A DNA stretch of 64,000 nt, from NCBI GenBank assembly GCA_029263415.1, contig JAJCXN010000037.1:124001-188000 (forward strand), read 5' to 3'. Below are positions 43,708 through 52,140 of this stretch, piece after piece. The position numbers and the translations under genes were made by a program. This DNA is from Acidobacteriota bacterium (GTDB lineage: Bacteria; Acidobacteriota; Thermoanaerobaculia; Multivoradales; Multivoraceae). Within the stretch, counting starts at the first letter, position 1, and the number at the start of each line of letters is the position of its first letter. The notes beneath the pieces are model-generated. The model was not told where the DNA came from, ran no database searches, and saw nothing but the letters and a program-made list of their open reading frames with translations.

Positions 43708-44094
43708 CTAGGACAGCATGTTCCAGTTGAGCCCCAGTCCGATCAACGCGCCAGCCAAGAGCGCGAGTTCAACGGTGAAACTGAGCCAGCTGCCAAGTGT
43801 TCTCTTACCGGGACTCCTGAGGTAGCCGATGGCGTAGAGGGTCCTGGCGAGCAGGAAGGCTACGCCCAAGCCCGTTGCCCAGGGCACACTTACGAGAGCG
43901 CCGAAGAGCCAGACAGAGGGGATGAACACGATCAGCCTCTCGTGGGTGTTGACTTGAATGCGCAAGGCCCTTTCGAACTCTGGCGGACCGGTGATAGCGG
44001 GCGCGAGGACCTTGGTACGGTAGCGTGCCACCAGCAGAGAGAAGATCCAATACTGGAGGAGAGAGAGGAGAATGATGAGGGTGACGGGTTGCAT
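43708..44094 (-). CDS. MAPEG family membrane protein
   Basis: 128 residues from ATG 44094; the open frame reaches 44184, but the extra residues are basic and not family-like. Four hydrophobic helices with the MAPEG signature FERALRIQVNTHERLIVF after helix 1 (about 43-60) and ARTLYAIGYLRSPGKRTLG before helix 4. Eukaryotic relatives are membrane glutathione transferases or eicosanoid enzymes; the bacterial role is generally unknown. It precedes GluQ-RS on the reverse strand. Confidence 0.87.
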   Translation of the reverse strand: MQPVTLIILLSLLQYWIFSLLVARYRTKVLAPAITGPPEFERALRIQVNTHERLIVFIPSVWLFGALVSVPWATGLGVAFLLARTLYAIGYLRSPGKRTLGSWLSFTVELALLAGALIGLGLNWNMLS

Positions 44095-44182
44095 CGTTGG
44101 GCCGATCAGTGTCGTTGTTGGCGCGTGGGCGAGACACGTGCGAAATCGCAGGGGGCGACGTGGTCTGGAGAATCCTGTGGGC

Positions 44183-45166
44183 ATGAATCATACCGGCCTG
44201 CTGTTTGGCCGGTCGTTGATGTTGGCTGCGTGCGTGGCGCCAGCTGTCTTGACTCCCACGCCTGCAGTGGCCTGGAACGGCGTCGGACACGAGGTGGTTG
44301 CCCGAGTTGCCTGGAATCAACTGGATGCAGTCACCAAGGCAGAAGCGGTGCGTCTGTTGCTCGCTACTCGTCCTGAAGTCGAACTCACTCAGATGCGTCC
44401 TGTTTTGGGCGGCCGTCGCGACCAGATTCTCTTCGAGCGCGCGGCGACCTGGCCAGACTATGTGCGTAGCCAGGTGCCTGACGAGAATCGGCCAGGATGG
44501 CACTACACCAATTTGTTTTGGAAGCAGGTCGACGGTCGTGCTGTCGATCTTCCGGAGATGAGACCGGCTGCTGAGAATGTGCTCACCGAGCTGCCGAGGC
44601 TGCTCAATACCCTCGCCGATAGTGGTTCTAGCGACCATGATCGTGGTGTGGCCTTGGCCTGGGTTCTGCACCTGATTGGCGATCTTCACCAGCCCTTGCA
44701 CTGCTCAGCGCGTGTCACCGATCAAGATCCGCGCGGCGATCGCGGCGGCAACAGTTTCAAGCTTGCTCCGGAACAAGAGGGAGTTCCAGACTTCAGGCGA
44801 GACAACCTGCATTCACTGTGGGACGGAGCTCTGTCGCGCTTGTACCCGCAGAAGTTTTGGGAGTCCGATTGGAGGTACCGGCAGCGTTTGCTCGCGATCG
44901 TTGTGCCCGTTCAGGTGTCAACAATGCAAGACGCCCGGCCTGCTGCCACCTTCGACCGTTCAACAGCCGCCGCCACCTTGATGGAGTGGGTGGAGGAGGG
45001 CTTCGCTGTGGCGAAGCGGGCTTGTTATCCCGCGGGACTTGTGCGCAACCAACCGGCTAGCGCTAGCATGCTAGGAGCCGCGGCGGCGGAAGCTCAGCAG
45101 CGCATGCTGTGGGCGGGCGAACGTCTTGCTGCAGTACTAGAGGCGATTCTCGCTACCGACGGATAA
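44183..45166 (+). CDS. S1/P1-type nuclease, secreted
   Basis: 327 residues from ATG 44183. The signal peptide (1-30, ending AVA) is cleaved to expose Trp31, which in this family ligates zinc through its N-terminus. Other ligand motifs are present: GVGHEVVA (His36), ERAATWPDYVR (Asp), GWHYTNLFW (His), HLIGDLHQPLHCS and GDRGGNSF, NLHSLWD. The enzyme cleaves single-stranded nucleic acid and nucleotide 3'-phosphates in the periplasm or outside, presumably for phosphate or nucleoside scavenging. Its end overlaps the convergent methyltransferase-like gene by 14 bases. Confidence 0.93.
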   Translation: MNHTGLLFGRSLMLAACVAPAVLTPTPAVAWNGVGHEVVARVAWNQLDAVTKAEAVRLLLATRPEVELTQMRPVLGGRRDQILFERAATWPDYVRSQVPDENRPGWHYTNLFWKQVDGRAVDLPEMRPAAENVLTELPRLLNTLADSGSSDHDRGVALAWVLHLIGDLHQPLHCSARVTDQDPRGDRGGNSFKLAPEQEGVPDFRRDNLHSLWDGALSRLYPQKFWESDWRYRQRLLAIVVPVQVSTMQDARPAATFDRSTAAATLMEWVEEGFAVAKRACYPAGLVRNQPASASMLGAAAAEAQQRMLWAGERLAAVLEAILATDG

Positions 45167-45818
45167 AGACATACTCACGAAAACCGTCGCGCTGTAGAAA
45201 GCATCGATCCACCTCCCACCCGGACATGACCTTCAGGAGTTGCGGCTCGGTGTAGCGTGGCGACGGTCGAGTTCCGGGGTTGGCGGTAGCGATGAGTGTC
45301 TCCTGATCTTGAATCTTGATCTGGCGAGGCTGCTCGGGGAGCGTACCCAAGTAGGAAATTTGACAGAGCAGGCGCGTTCCCGATGCAGCGTAGGGCTGCA
45401 CGCCCTCGACCAGACCGCGAATCTGCTCAGTCGATAGGAAGTCAAACAAGTCCCAGGTCAACAAGAGATCGAAGATCGATCGTGTTTCGGCCTTCCCGGG
45501 GCGTTGGTCGAGAATCCCAGCGATCAATTGGCCGACCGCATGCGAGTCGTTCGTCCGCTTCAGACGATCGGGCCGCTCGACCAGCTGCGGGTACAGGTCG
45601 AGAATCTCGAGCTGGCAACCAACTTTGCTGAAGAACTCGACGTTCTCACCGTATGCAGCTCCAAAGTCAAGCACTCTACGACGATCCCTCGAGCGCAGAG
45701 AGTCGATGGCAGCAGAGAACGCCCTACTCTGGCGTGGAGCACCAACGGCGCTTCTCGGTTTCTCGGCATTAGCGGTCGCACCGTGCTGCTTCTTCCTTCG
45801 ACTAAACGGTAGCCTCAA
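45153..45818 (-). CDS. SAM-dependent methyltransferase-like protein
   Basis: 221 residues from TTG 45818, coupled to the bactofilin stop (TTGA overlap of four bases). After a basic N-terminus the Rossmann motif VLDFGAAYGENVEFF (about 49-63) and the acidic end of strand 2 (LEILDLY) indicate a class I methyltransferase fold. LLLTWDLFDFL and the later RLLCQISYLGTLP fit the family core. The substrate is unknown. Tight coupling to a cytoskeletal protein gene is unusual. Confidence 0.7.
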   Translation of the reverse strand: MRLPFSRRKKQHGATANAEKPRSAVGAPRQSRAFSAAIDSLRSRDRRRVLDFGAAYGENVEFFSKVGCQLEILDLYPQLVERPDRLKRTNDSHAVGQLIAGILDQRPGKAETRSIFDLLLTWDLFDFLSTEQIRGLVEGVQPYAASGTRLLCQISYLGTLPEQPRQIKIQDQETLIATANPGTRPSPRYTEPQLLKVMSGWEVDRCFLQRDGFREYVFIRR

Positions 45819-46357
45819 GCAGGTGCCTCAGTGGGTTTCTCCGTGGAGGCGCTACTTTGCGAACGCTGTTTGGACGAGAGTTGAGGTTTCTGATTGTTCG
45901 GATTCCGCCGTGCTTCACGTTGCCGCGATTCTTGCGGGCCTTGCATGTCGATTGTTCCGCGAAAGCTGGACCCATCCTCTAGAGTGACCCTCGGAGCGAC
46001 GATGTTGCCTTCGACGCGGCCAGTATTACGGATCACGACTTCGCTCTCCCCGGTGAGATTGCCGTGGACTTCACCTTCGACTTGAATGCTTTCACCGAAC
46101 ACATCAGCGCTGACGCGCCCGCTCCGGCCCACGGTGACACTGTGCTTGTGCAGTCGGACTTCGCCTTCGACGCGGCCTTCGATGATGAGATCTTCTTTGC
46201 CTGAGAGGTCGCCTTTGATGCTGATGGATGGACCGATCACTGCTGTGGAACCTCCGGACCTTTTGGTCTTGGTGCTGCGTTGGGGAGTCGACTGTGCGGA
46301 GTGCGGAGTGGCACTAGAGGGCTGAACGTTCGACGCGGTGTCCTTCTTATTCCACAT
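45815..46357 (-). CDS. Bactofilin (polymer-forming cytoskeletal protein)
   Basis: 180 residues. The central beta-helix domain (about 38-130) shows the repeating pattern SIKGDLSGKEDLIIEGRVEG, then SVTVGRSGRVSADVFGESIQVEGEV and RVEGNIVAPRVTLEDGSSFRG. Both ends are disordered, Ser/Thr/Lys/Gln-rich, as in other bactofilins. Bactofilins self-assemble without nucleotide and organise cell-wall synthesis, stalks or polar structures. It opens a two-gene unit with the methyltransferase-like protein. A 234-bp divergent control region separates it from the antiporter gene. Confidence 0.95.
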   Translation of the reverse strand: MWNKKDTASNVQPSSATPHSAQSTPQRSTKTKRSGGSTAVIGPSISIKGDLSGKEDLIIEGRVEGEVRLHKHSVTVGRSGRVSADVFGESIQVEGEVHGNLTGESEVVIRNTGRVEGNIVAPRVTLEDGSSFRGTIDMQGPQESRQREARRNPNNQKPQLSSKQRSQSSASTEKPTEAPA

Positions 46358-46591
46358 GGTAGCTACCTTTTGAAGGTTGTAGTGACTGTGACGCGGGATG
46401 GGACTCTGAGCGAACGATTAGCTCGGCGGCGCAATGCGCATCCAAAACATAGCCGAAAGACTATATACCGAGGTTGGGCCGAACGCTAGGATTCGCGCTC
46501 CCAAGTCTTGAAAGTAGAGCCGGGCTTAGAGTGATACTCGTACCAGAGTGCAAGAATCGTCCTACTCGTCAGTTCTTCAGGAGTCCACCTT

Positions 46592-47758
46592 GTGGCTTTG
46601 ATTGCAGCATTGTTCTTGGGCTTCGGCCTGATCGCTCGGAAGCTCGAGCACAACTCGGTGACCGGACCGATGGTGTTCACCGCTGGAGGGCTAGTCTGTG
46701 CGCTAGTGGGCGCTGAGGGGCTCAACAGCGGAATCGATGAAGGATTCCTCCACGGTATCGCTGAGCTCACTTTGATCTTGCTGTTGTTCGGCGACGCCGC
46801 GACAATCTCCTGGAGCAAGGTGCGCAGCAATAGGGCTCCGCTGCGGCTGTTGGTGATCGGCTTGCCGCTGACCATAGTGGTTGGCACGGTGGTTGGCTGG
46901 CAGCTGTTACCGGCTCTTGGCATATGGGGGGCCGCCCTGCTGGCTTCGATCCTGGCGCCAACCGACGCTGCTCTCGCACAGGCCATGGTCACCAATGAAT
47001 CTGTTCCAGAGAAGATCCGTAGCGCTTTGACCGTCGAGAGCGGCTTGAATGACGGTATTGCCTTGCCGGTGGTGTTGGTCACCGCTTCATGTCTTGCTTT
47101 GAAGGGACAAGGAGACTTGTTGCCGCAACTGAGCCTCGGTGCACAGCAAGTTCTCCTGGGCCCACCGGTGGGGATCGCCATCGGGTGGCTCGGCGCTAAG
47201 GCCACCGACCTCGCGCTGAAGCGGGAGTGGACCCAGTTGAGCTTCGAGCAGTTCGCGGGGCCGGCGTTGGCGGTGCTGGCCTACGCCGCCGCTCACCCGG
47301 TTGGGGGCAACGGGTTCATAGCCGCGTTTGTCGCCGGCCTGGTCTTTGGTAACACCAGCGTCCTGGCCAAGGAGCGGCTGCAGGAGTTTGTTCAAGAGGA
47401 AGGGGAGCTGCTGAGCTACATCACCTTCTTCTTGTTTGGTGCCTTGCTGGTTCTGCCGTCAGTCGAGCACTGGACGGTCGAGGCGGCGGTCTATGCGCTT
47501 GCGAGCCTGACTGTGGTGCGCGTTGTGCCGGTGCTACTAAGCCTCAGCGGCACCTCGCTGCGCATGCCGGAGAAGCTGCTGCTGGGGTGGTTTGGGCCAC
47601 GAGGCTTGGCGTCTATCCTGTTTGCGCTACTTGTAATCGAAGAGAGTCATCTAGAGCACGGCGAGCAGGTGCTGGCGGTGGTGGTGATCACGGTGCTTGC
47701 CAGCGTTCTGCTGCATGGAGTCTCGGCGGCGCCCTTGGCCCGCCGATTCCGTCAATAG
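46592..47758 (+). CDS. Cation:proton antiporter (CPA1 / NhaP-like)
   Basis: 388 residues from GTG 46592, with AGGAG nine bases upstream. About eleven membrane helices; key motifs are LLLFGDAATI, SILAPTDAALAQA and VESGLNDGIALP, where the Asp of the ND motif carries the exchanged ion. The late segment FGPRGLASILFALLV is also typical. It exchanges sodium or potassium for protons across the inner membrane. No C-terminal regulatory (TrkA-C) domain is present, so it is a short form. It is followed by an 8-bp tandem repeat. Confidence 0.92.
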   Translation: MALIAALFLGFGLIARKLEHNSVTGPMVFTAGGLVCALVGAEGLNSGIDEGFLHGIAELTLILLLFGDAATISWSKVRSNRAPLRLLVIGLPLTIVVGTVVGWQLLPALGIWGAALLASILAPTDAALAQAMVTNESVPEKIRSALTVESGLNDGIALPVVLVTASCLALKGQGDLLPQLSLGAQQVLLGPPVGIAIGWLGAKATDLALKREWTQLSFEQFAGPALAVLAYAAAHPVGGNGFIAAFVAGLVFGNTSVLAKERLQEFVQEEGELLSYITFFLFGALLVLPSVEHWTVEAAVYALASLTVVRVVPVLLSLSGTSLRMPEKLLLGWFGPRGLASILFALLVIEESHLEHGEQVLAVVVITVLASVLLHGVSAAPLARRFRQ

Positions 47759-47769
47759 ATAGCTTTCTT

Positions 47770-47841
47770 GATTCGCTGATTCGCTGATTCGCTGATTCGC
47801 TGATTCGCTGGGTCGCTGGGTCGCTGGGTCGCTGGGTCGCT
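47770..47841. repeat. Nine tandem copies of an 8-bp unit in two variants
   Basis: Five perfect copies of GATTCGCT (47770-47809) followed by four perfect copies of GGGTCGCT (47810-47841), with no slip in phase. The array starts twelve bases after the antiporter stop, between it and the convergent OmpA-like gene. Block structure suggests two rounds of slipped-strand expansion after a two-base change. Confidence 0.92.
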
Positions 47842-47869
47842 GGCGCTAAGCAGCGGCCGACGTTTTGAG

Positions 47870-48529
47870 CTACTTGAGGACGACCAACACCACCCGGCGA
47901 TTGGAGCGACGGCCCTCGGGGCTGTCGTTGTCGTAGGCAGGGGCCGACTCGCCGTAGGAAATGACTGACATTCGGTGTAGCGGAAATCCCTGCGCCTGAT
48001 TGAGGTGGCGTCTCACCGCTTCAGCGCGCTGCTGACCGAGCTGAAAGTTGAACTGTTCGGGACCCGATGAATCGGTGTGTCCTTGAATCTCCAAGTAGAT
48101 ACCGGTGTTTTCGGCGATCAGCGGTTGAGCGAACTCGTCGAGTGCCGCCTTGGATTCATCGGTGAGCTGGGATGTGTTGATCTTGAAGCGGACGCTGTCG
48201 TTGTTGAACACCGTCTCGGAGATGAGCGACCCTTCGGCCAGCTTGCCCGCTGCGAGGGCTCGGTCAAGCGCGTCCTGAGCGGTCTTGGAGGCGGTCTTTG
48301 CGGTCTTCGAGGTCTCATCGATCGCAGCGCCGTTCTCGTCCACACGACGATTGGTGCGAGAGATGTCGGACTGTGTCGACTCGAGGCGCGATTCCATTTC
48401 GTCGACTCGTTCGGTGGTCGGCGCGGTGGCGGTGTTGACCTCGCTGCGCACGAAGTTCTTGGTGGCGCAGCCGGTTCCTAACGAAACGGCGATGAGAGCA
48501 ATGACGGCGGTGAAGAGAGGGTTGTTCAT
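47870..48529 (-). CDS. OmpA-family lipoprotein
   Basis: 219 residues. A signal peptide with lipobox LGTGC (Cys21) predicts an outer-membrane lipoprotein. A helical, Thr/Ala-rich region (about 30-100) contains regular heptad-like alanines, as in Lpp-type coiled coils. The C-terminal OmpA domain has YLEIQGHTDSSG and FNFQLGQQRAEAVRRHL, the residues that grip diaminopimelate of peptidoglycan. It ties the outer membrane to the wall. The VWA protein gene lies upstream on the same strand, 85 bases away. Confidence 0.93.
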   Translation of the reverse strand: MNNPLFTAVIALIAVSLGTGCATKNFVRSEVNTATAPTTERVDEMESRLESTQSDISRTNRRVDENGAAIDETSKTAKTASKTAQDALDRALAAGKLAEGSLISETVFNNDSVRFKINTSQLTDESKAALDEFAQPLIAENTGIYLEIQGHTDSSGPEQFNFQLGQQRAEAVRRHLNQAQGFPLHRMSVISYGESAPAYDNDSPEGRRSNRRVVLVVLK

Positions 48530-48614
48530 GAGTAGAGACTCCGTTGGTTTCGCTGGGGATCAGCAGGGGGGAGAGGACTGTGGCGGGGCATGAGAGCAGC
48601 TACGGACTGTCGAC

Positions 48615-49664
48615 CTACCAGCCTTGGGGGTCGAAGCCGAAGTAGTGGGTTCGATGATGCACAATGCCTCTCTTGTGGAGAAGGCGCACTTCCACCGTGT
48701 GCATTGAACGTGTCGTACTGGTTTCGGTGGGAAACCCGAGGAATACTCGATTGCGAATGTCGCGCAGTACTCTAGATACCGCCAGTTCGACACTGATCTC
48801 GGTCAAGTTGACGTAGCGGCCGCCGCTGGCCTCTGCCAGTTCCCGAAGGCCTTGGAGCTCAACTTCGGTAGCGAAACCGTCCGCTGGACGCTCCTTTGCT
48901 GCTGCGCCTGGCTTGCGATTCTTGTTGGTCGCGTCGCGCTGGTCTGGCGCGCCACCCTCGAGGCCGAACACGTAAACCGGGATGCCGGTACCTGAAAGCA
49001 GGGTTCGCACCTGGCCGATCGGGAGCTCACTCGCGGTATCTACGCCGTCGGTCACCACCAGGCCGGTCGTTCGACCCCAATGGCCATGCGACAACTGAGG
49101 AATCGCAGCGGTGGCGTCGATCAGCGCCGTTTCGCCGTAGCCTACCCACGCTTGCTCAAGCCCCGCGAGAAGTTGATGATCAGCGGTGAACGGCTGCTTG
49201 ACCTCAACTTGAGGTGAGGCAAACGTTGCCAGTGCTAGGTGATCGCCGGGGATCAGTTTCTTGACCATTTGTCGATAAGCAGACCGGGACAGACCCAACC
49301 GACTTCGCAAGTCCATGCTGCCAGAGACGTCCTGAAGGTAGAGCAGGTTGACGATCTCTCCGGCCGCGTCAAACTCGTCGATCTTGACCTCTCGATCGTC
49401 GACGAAGAGGCGGAACATTCCGGGCGCAAGGGGTGGCAAGACTCGGTTCTTCGATTCGACGATCACCGAAACGGAGACCCATTCGACTGAGACCCGATCC
49501 GCGAATGAGACATCCGCGGCCTGCTGCCCGTACACGACTGGTCCAGACCAGGTCAGCATGATCAAGAACGCGCACGCGGCGAATCGCCGACCCGGATGGC
49601 GATCGGCGCGCTGGCGGGAGACTGAGCGCAAGCGGGGTGGCTGGATTTGAAGACGCATCGACAT
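48615..49664 (-). CDS. Secreted VWFA-related domain protein
   Basis: 349 residues from ATG 49664 (ATG 49658 is an alternative). A basic N-terminus and hydrophobic stretch form a signal peptide ending VVYGQ. A short beta domain (VSVSVIVESKNRVLPPLAPGMFRLFVDDREV) precedes a von Willebrand A domain with MIDAS LQDVSGSM near residue 113 and VVTDGVDT. This two-part structure is that of the VWFA-related family (TIGR03436-like), abundant in Acidobacteria. It likely mediates metal-dependent protein contacts outside the cytoplasm. No partner is evident beyond the adjacent OmpA-like lipoprotein. Confidence 0.85.
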   Translation of the reverse strand: MSMRLQIQPPRLRSVSRQRADRHPGRRFAACAFLIMLTWSGPVVYGQQAADVSFADRVSVEWVSVSVIVESKNRVLPPLAPGMFRLFVDDREVKIDEFDAAGEIVNLLYLQDVSGSMDLRSRLGLSRSAYRQMVKKLIPGDHLALATFASPQVEVKQPFTADHQLLAGLEQAWVGYGETALIDATAAIPQLSHGHWGRTTGLVVTDGVDTASELPIGQVRTLLSGTGIPVYVFGLEGGAPDQRDATNKNRKPGAAAKERPADGFATEVELQGLRELAEASGGRYVNLTEISVELAVSRVLRDIRNRVFLGFPTETSTTRSMHTVEVRLLHKRGIVHHRTHYFGFDPQGW

Positions 49665-49732
49665 TAATCTATACAAAGATTATGCCAAGTCGCCCAACAA
49701 TGTGGAAGCCTAGGTGCTGCGTCGTCCCGGCT

Positions 49733-50836
49733 CTAGCTGCCGATGCCCAGTGGTTCGTAGCGGCCAATGAACAGTTGCTCAATCACTCCCGCTCCGACTA
49801 GCGGGGCCTTGGGTCCGTCGCCGATGGTGAGCTCAGCACGGCAGAACGCTTGGACGTGGCGGTACTCGAAGAGCGAATTGTCAACGGTATCCAGATCTAT
49901 CTGGTCGTATTCGACATTGAGCTCGCCGTGATCTAAACCATGGCTCCAGCGGGGGTGGGTGTAGCCCAGGCCCGACATGTAAAACAGCGGGCCAGGCTCC
50001 AGACTCAGCTCCAGTTCCCTTGGTCCATCGAGTGTCTCATCGAACAACTGGATGTTCATCGTGGCGATCCTCGCGGCCGCATCGACGGTGACCCTTGAAC
50101 TCGGTCGGCTGCAGACCAGCTCGCTTCGGTTGACTGAGGCGCTCTCGGTCAGGAGGCCTACATGAGCGCCGCTCTCGTTCCAAGGGCACCCGTCACCATC
50201 AGCGTTGAGGTGGTAAAAGACGGAGCGATCGGCAAAGTTCAATGGCGTCCACAGCCAGAAGAACTGTGGATCGGCGGGAATGGTCTCAGGGTCACGCACT
50301 CCGACAGGTCGAATGCCCCACGATCGATCTCGGGTTCCAACCAAACCTTCAACGGTCTGAGCCTGCCCCTCGACCGCGATGTCGCCAGTCCAGACTCCGT
50401 TCTGCGTCATGCGCGTGTAGTCGAATGTGAGGCGTTGTTTGGAACGGCGGGTGAAGCGGGGTTCCTCCAAGACCGCGCAGCGAGCGTTGAACTCGAGGTT
50501 CGCCTGCACGATCTCGTGATCAACGTGCAGCTTGAGTTGCAGCAGGGGGATCGAAACCTCGATGCACAGCGGGCCCACAGAGAGATCCATGCGATCAACA
50601 ACCTTCTGAGTTTTTGATGCCCGGACATTGTGTTGGACATCATCACGCTGGACGCAAAAGGCAGCGTCTACCACACCGAGGGTGGGGTAGAACCCCATGG
50701 CGAACGCGAAGAAGGTCGATCCGTCTTCGGAATAGCCGTTGAAGAAGTAGCGATCGTAGAAGTTGCGCTCATCGGTCGCCCGCGCCATTGGTTGAGGCGA
50801 CTGATGGATGGGGTAGTCGTCGGCGGGAGTGATCAT
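49733..50836 (-). CDS. DUF7064/DUF7065-like protein
   Basis: 367 residues from ATG 50836; the frame is open to 50914 but the extra part is not family-like. Sequence features: NFYDRYFFNGYSEDGSTFFAFAMGFYP near the start, WTGDIAVEGQ and GTRDRSWGIRPVG in the middle, FWLWTPLNFADRSVFYHLNADG after it. This is the layout of the poorly described DUF7064/7065 proteins, distantly like the CrtC lipocalin-type hydratases, often found with lipid or steroid genes and with ecdysteroid-kinase-like proteins. The neighbouring divergent gene is such a kinase. Function unknown; mainly beta structure. Confidence 0.6.
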   Translation of the reverse strand: MITPADDYPIHQSPQPMARATDERNFYDRYFFNGYSEDGSTFFAFAMGFYPTLGVVDAAFCVQRDDVQHNVRASKTQKVVDRMDLSVGPLCIEVSIPLLQLKLHVDHEIVQANLEFNARCAVLEEPRFTRRSKQRLTFDYTRMTQNGVWTGDIAVEGQAQTVEGLVGTRDRSWGIRPVGVRDPETIPADPQFFWLWTPLNFADRSVFYHLNADGDGCPWNESGAHVGLLTESASVNRSELVCSRPSSRVTVDAAARIATMNIQLFDETLDGPRELELSLEPGPLFYMSGLGYTHPRWSHGLDHGELNVEYDQIDLDTVDNSLFEYRHVQAFCRAELTIGDGPKAPLVGAGVIEQLFIGRYEPLGIGS

Positions 50837-51039
50837 GAGATGTGCGCTCTTGGAGATGTACGGTGGCGGGGAGGATGTCGAGACCCGAGCTGTCGGGCGA
50901 CGTGTGCTTGCCACCGATGCTAGGTTAGATGGTTCTCCGAGTTGGGTGAGAGGATCTTTGGATAGTAAACATAGCGCGATTTGTGCGACAGGGACGATGT
51001 TCAGGTCGGTCGGGTGCTGTCATGAGTAGGGAGTGACGT

Positions 51040-52140
51040 GTGAACAACCGCGATAAGACCAGCTGGCCAGCCTCCGTCGGGGAGGTTGATGCCCAGTGGC
51101 TCAGTGCGGCAATGTCGTCGAGTTTCCAGAGTGAGGTCACGATTGAGTCGTTCGCGGCGAGCCGTGTCGGAACGGGGCAAGTGGGCGAATGCTGGCGACT
51201 GTGCTTGACTTACGCAGTGAGTGAAGGCGGGCCCGACAAACGTCCGAGTTCGGTGATTGCGAAGTTCGCCGCGAGCGACCCGGCAAGTCGCGCGGCGGGG
51301 GCATCGCAGTCTTGCTACGTCCGTGAGGTCGGCTTCTATCGCGACTTGCAGTCGCGCATTCGCACTCGGACGCCGCTAGTCCACTTCCAAGCAATTGCTG
51401 ACAACACCGTAGATCATGTGCTGCTTCTCGAAGATATGGCGCCGGCGGTCCAGGGTGACCAACTCTTGGGTTGCTCGATTGCGCAGGCTCAAGTTGCACT
51501 CGAACAGCTTGGCCTGTTGCATGCTCCCCTCTGGGACGATCCGAGCCTGGGTGCTTTGGACTGGCTAGAAGCTCCGACGGCTGAGGGACGCAAGCAGGTG
51601 TTGGGCTTGTTTGTTTCGTCGCACGCTGGGTTCATCGAGCGCTTCGAGGCCACGCTCGAGCCAGATACGGTAACTGTGGTTCGTTGGTTGGCGAACAACG
51701 CGGCCCGTCTAAAGGAGTACGCGGGACCAGTGGCCCCAGTGCACAATGACTATCGCGTCGACAACCTTCTGTTTGGTGACGGAGTCTCAGCACCAGCCGT
51801 GACCGCAGTTGACTGGCAGACCATCAAGCTCGGTTGCGGTCCGCACGATGCCGCGTACTTTCTCGGCGCAGGGCTTGCTCCAGACGTGCGTCGTGAGCAT
51901 GAACGCAAGCTGTTGGAAACGTCCTACTATGAGACCCTGCTCGCTCAGGGCGTTCGCGACTACGACTTTGATGCCTGTTGGCTTGACTATCGGCGGGGCG
52001 CGTTTGGCGGTCTGCTGATGGCGGTGATCGCGTCGATGTTAGTGGGGAGCACAGGGCGTGGCGACGCGATGTTTCTCACCATGGCCAACCGCCATGCGAC
52101 TCACGCCTTGGATGTCGACGCGATGAAAGCTGTGCTTTAG
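51040..52140 (+). CDS. Ecdysteroid-kinase-like phosphotransferase
   Basis: 366 residues from GTG 51040 (AGGGAG upstream). It is a second APH-fold kinase, distinct from the one at 4.2 kb: GTGQVGECWRLCLTY (nucleotide loop), SVIAKFAA, VREVGFYRDLQ, LLLEDMAP, the catalytic HNDYRVDNLLF (about 236-246) and AVDWQTIKLG (metal Asp). The order fits the CHK/EcKinase-like group, thought to phosphorylate hydroxylated lipids or steroids. It diverges from the DUF7064-like gene through a 203-bp gap, a pairing seen with these two families. The 3' end overlaps the convergent methyltransferase gene by four bases. Confidence 0.83.
   Translation: MNNRDKTSWPASVGEVDAQWLSAAMSSSFQSEVTIESFAASRVGTGQVGECWRLCLTYAVSEGGPDKRPSSVIAKFAASDPASRAAGASQSCYVREVGFYRDLQSRIRTRTPLVHFQAIADNTVDHVLLLEDMAPAVQGDQLLGCSIAQAQVALEQLGLLHAPLWDDPSLGALDWLEAPTAEGRKQVLGLFVSSHAGFIERFEATLEPDTVTVVRWLANNAARLKEYAGPVAPVHNDYRVDNLLFGDGVSAPAVTAVDWQTIKLGCGPHDAAYFLGAGLAPDVRREHERKLLETSYYETLLAQGVRDYDFDACWLDYRRGAFGGLLMAVIASMLVGSTGRGDAMFLTMANRHATHALDVDAMKAVL

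Noticed and set aside
43639-44376. 245-codon forward frame across the GluQ-RS and MAPEG genes
   Set aside because: Antisense to two well-supported genes; its product is polar, Gly/Glu-rich and without family features.
46486-47205. 239-codon reverse frame inside the antiporter gene
   Set aside because: Antisense to clear membrane-helix coding sequence; such long antisense frames are expected at this base composition.
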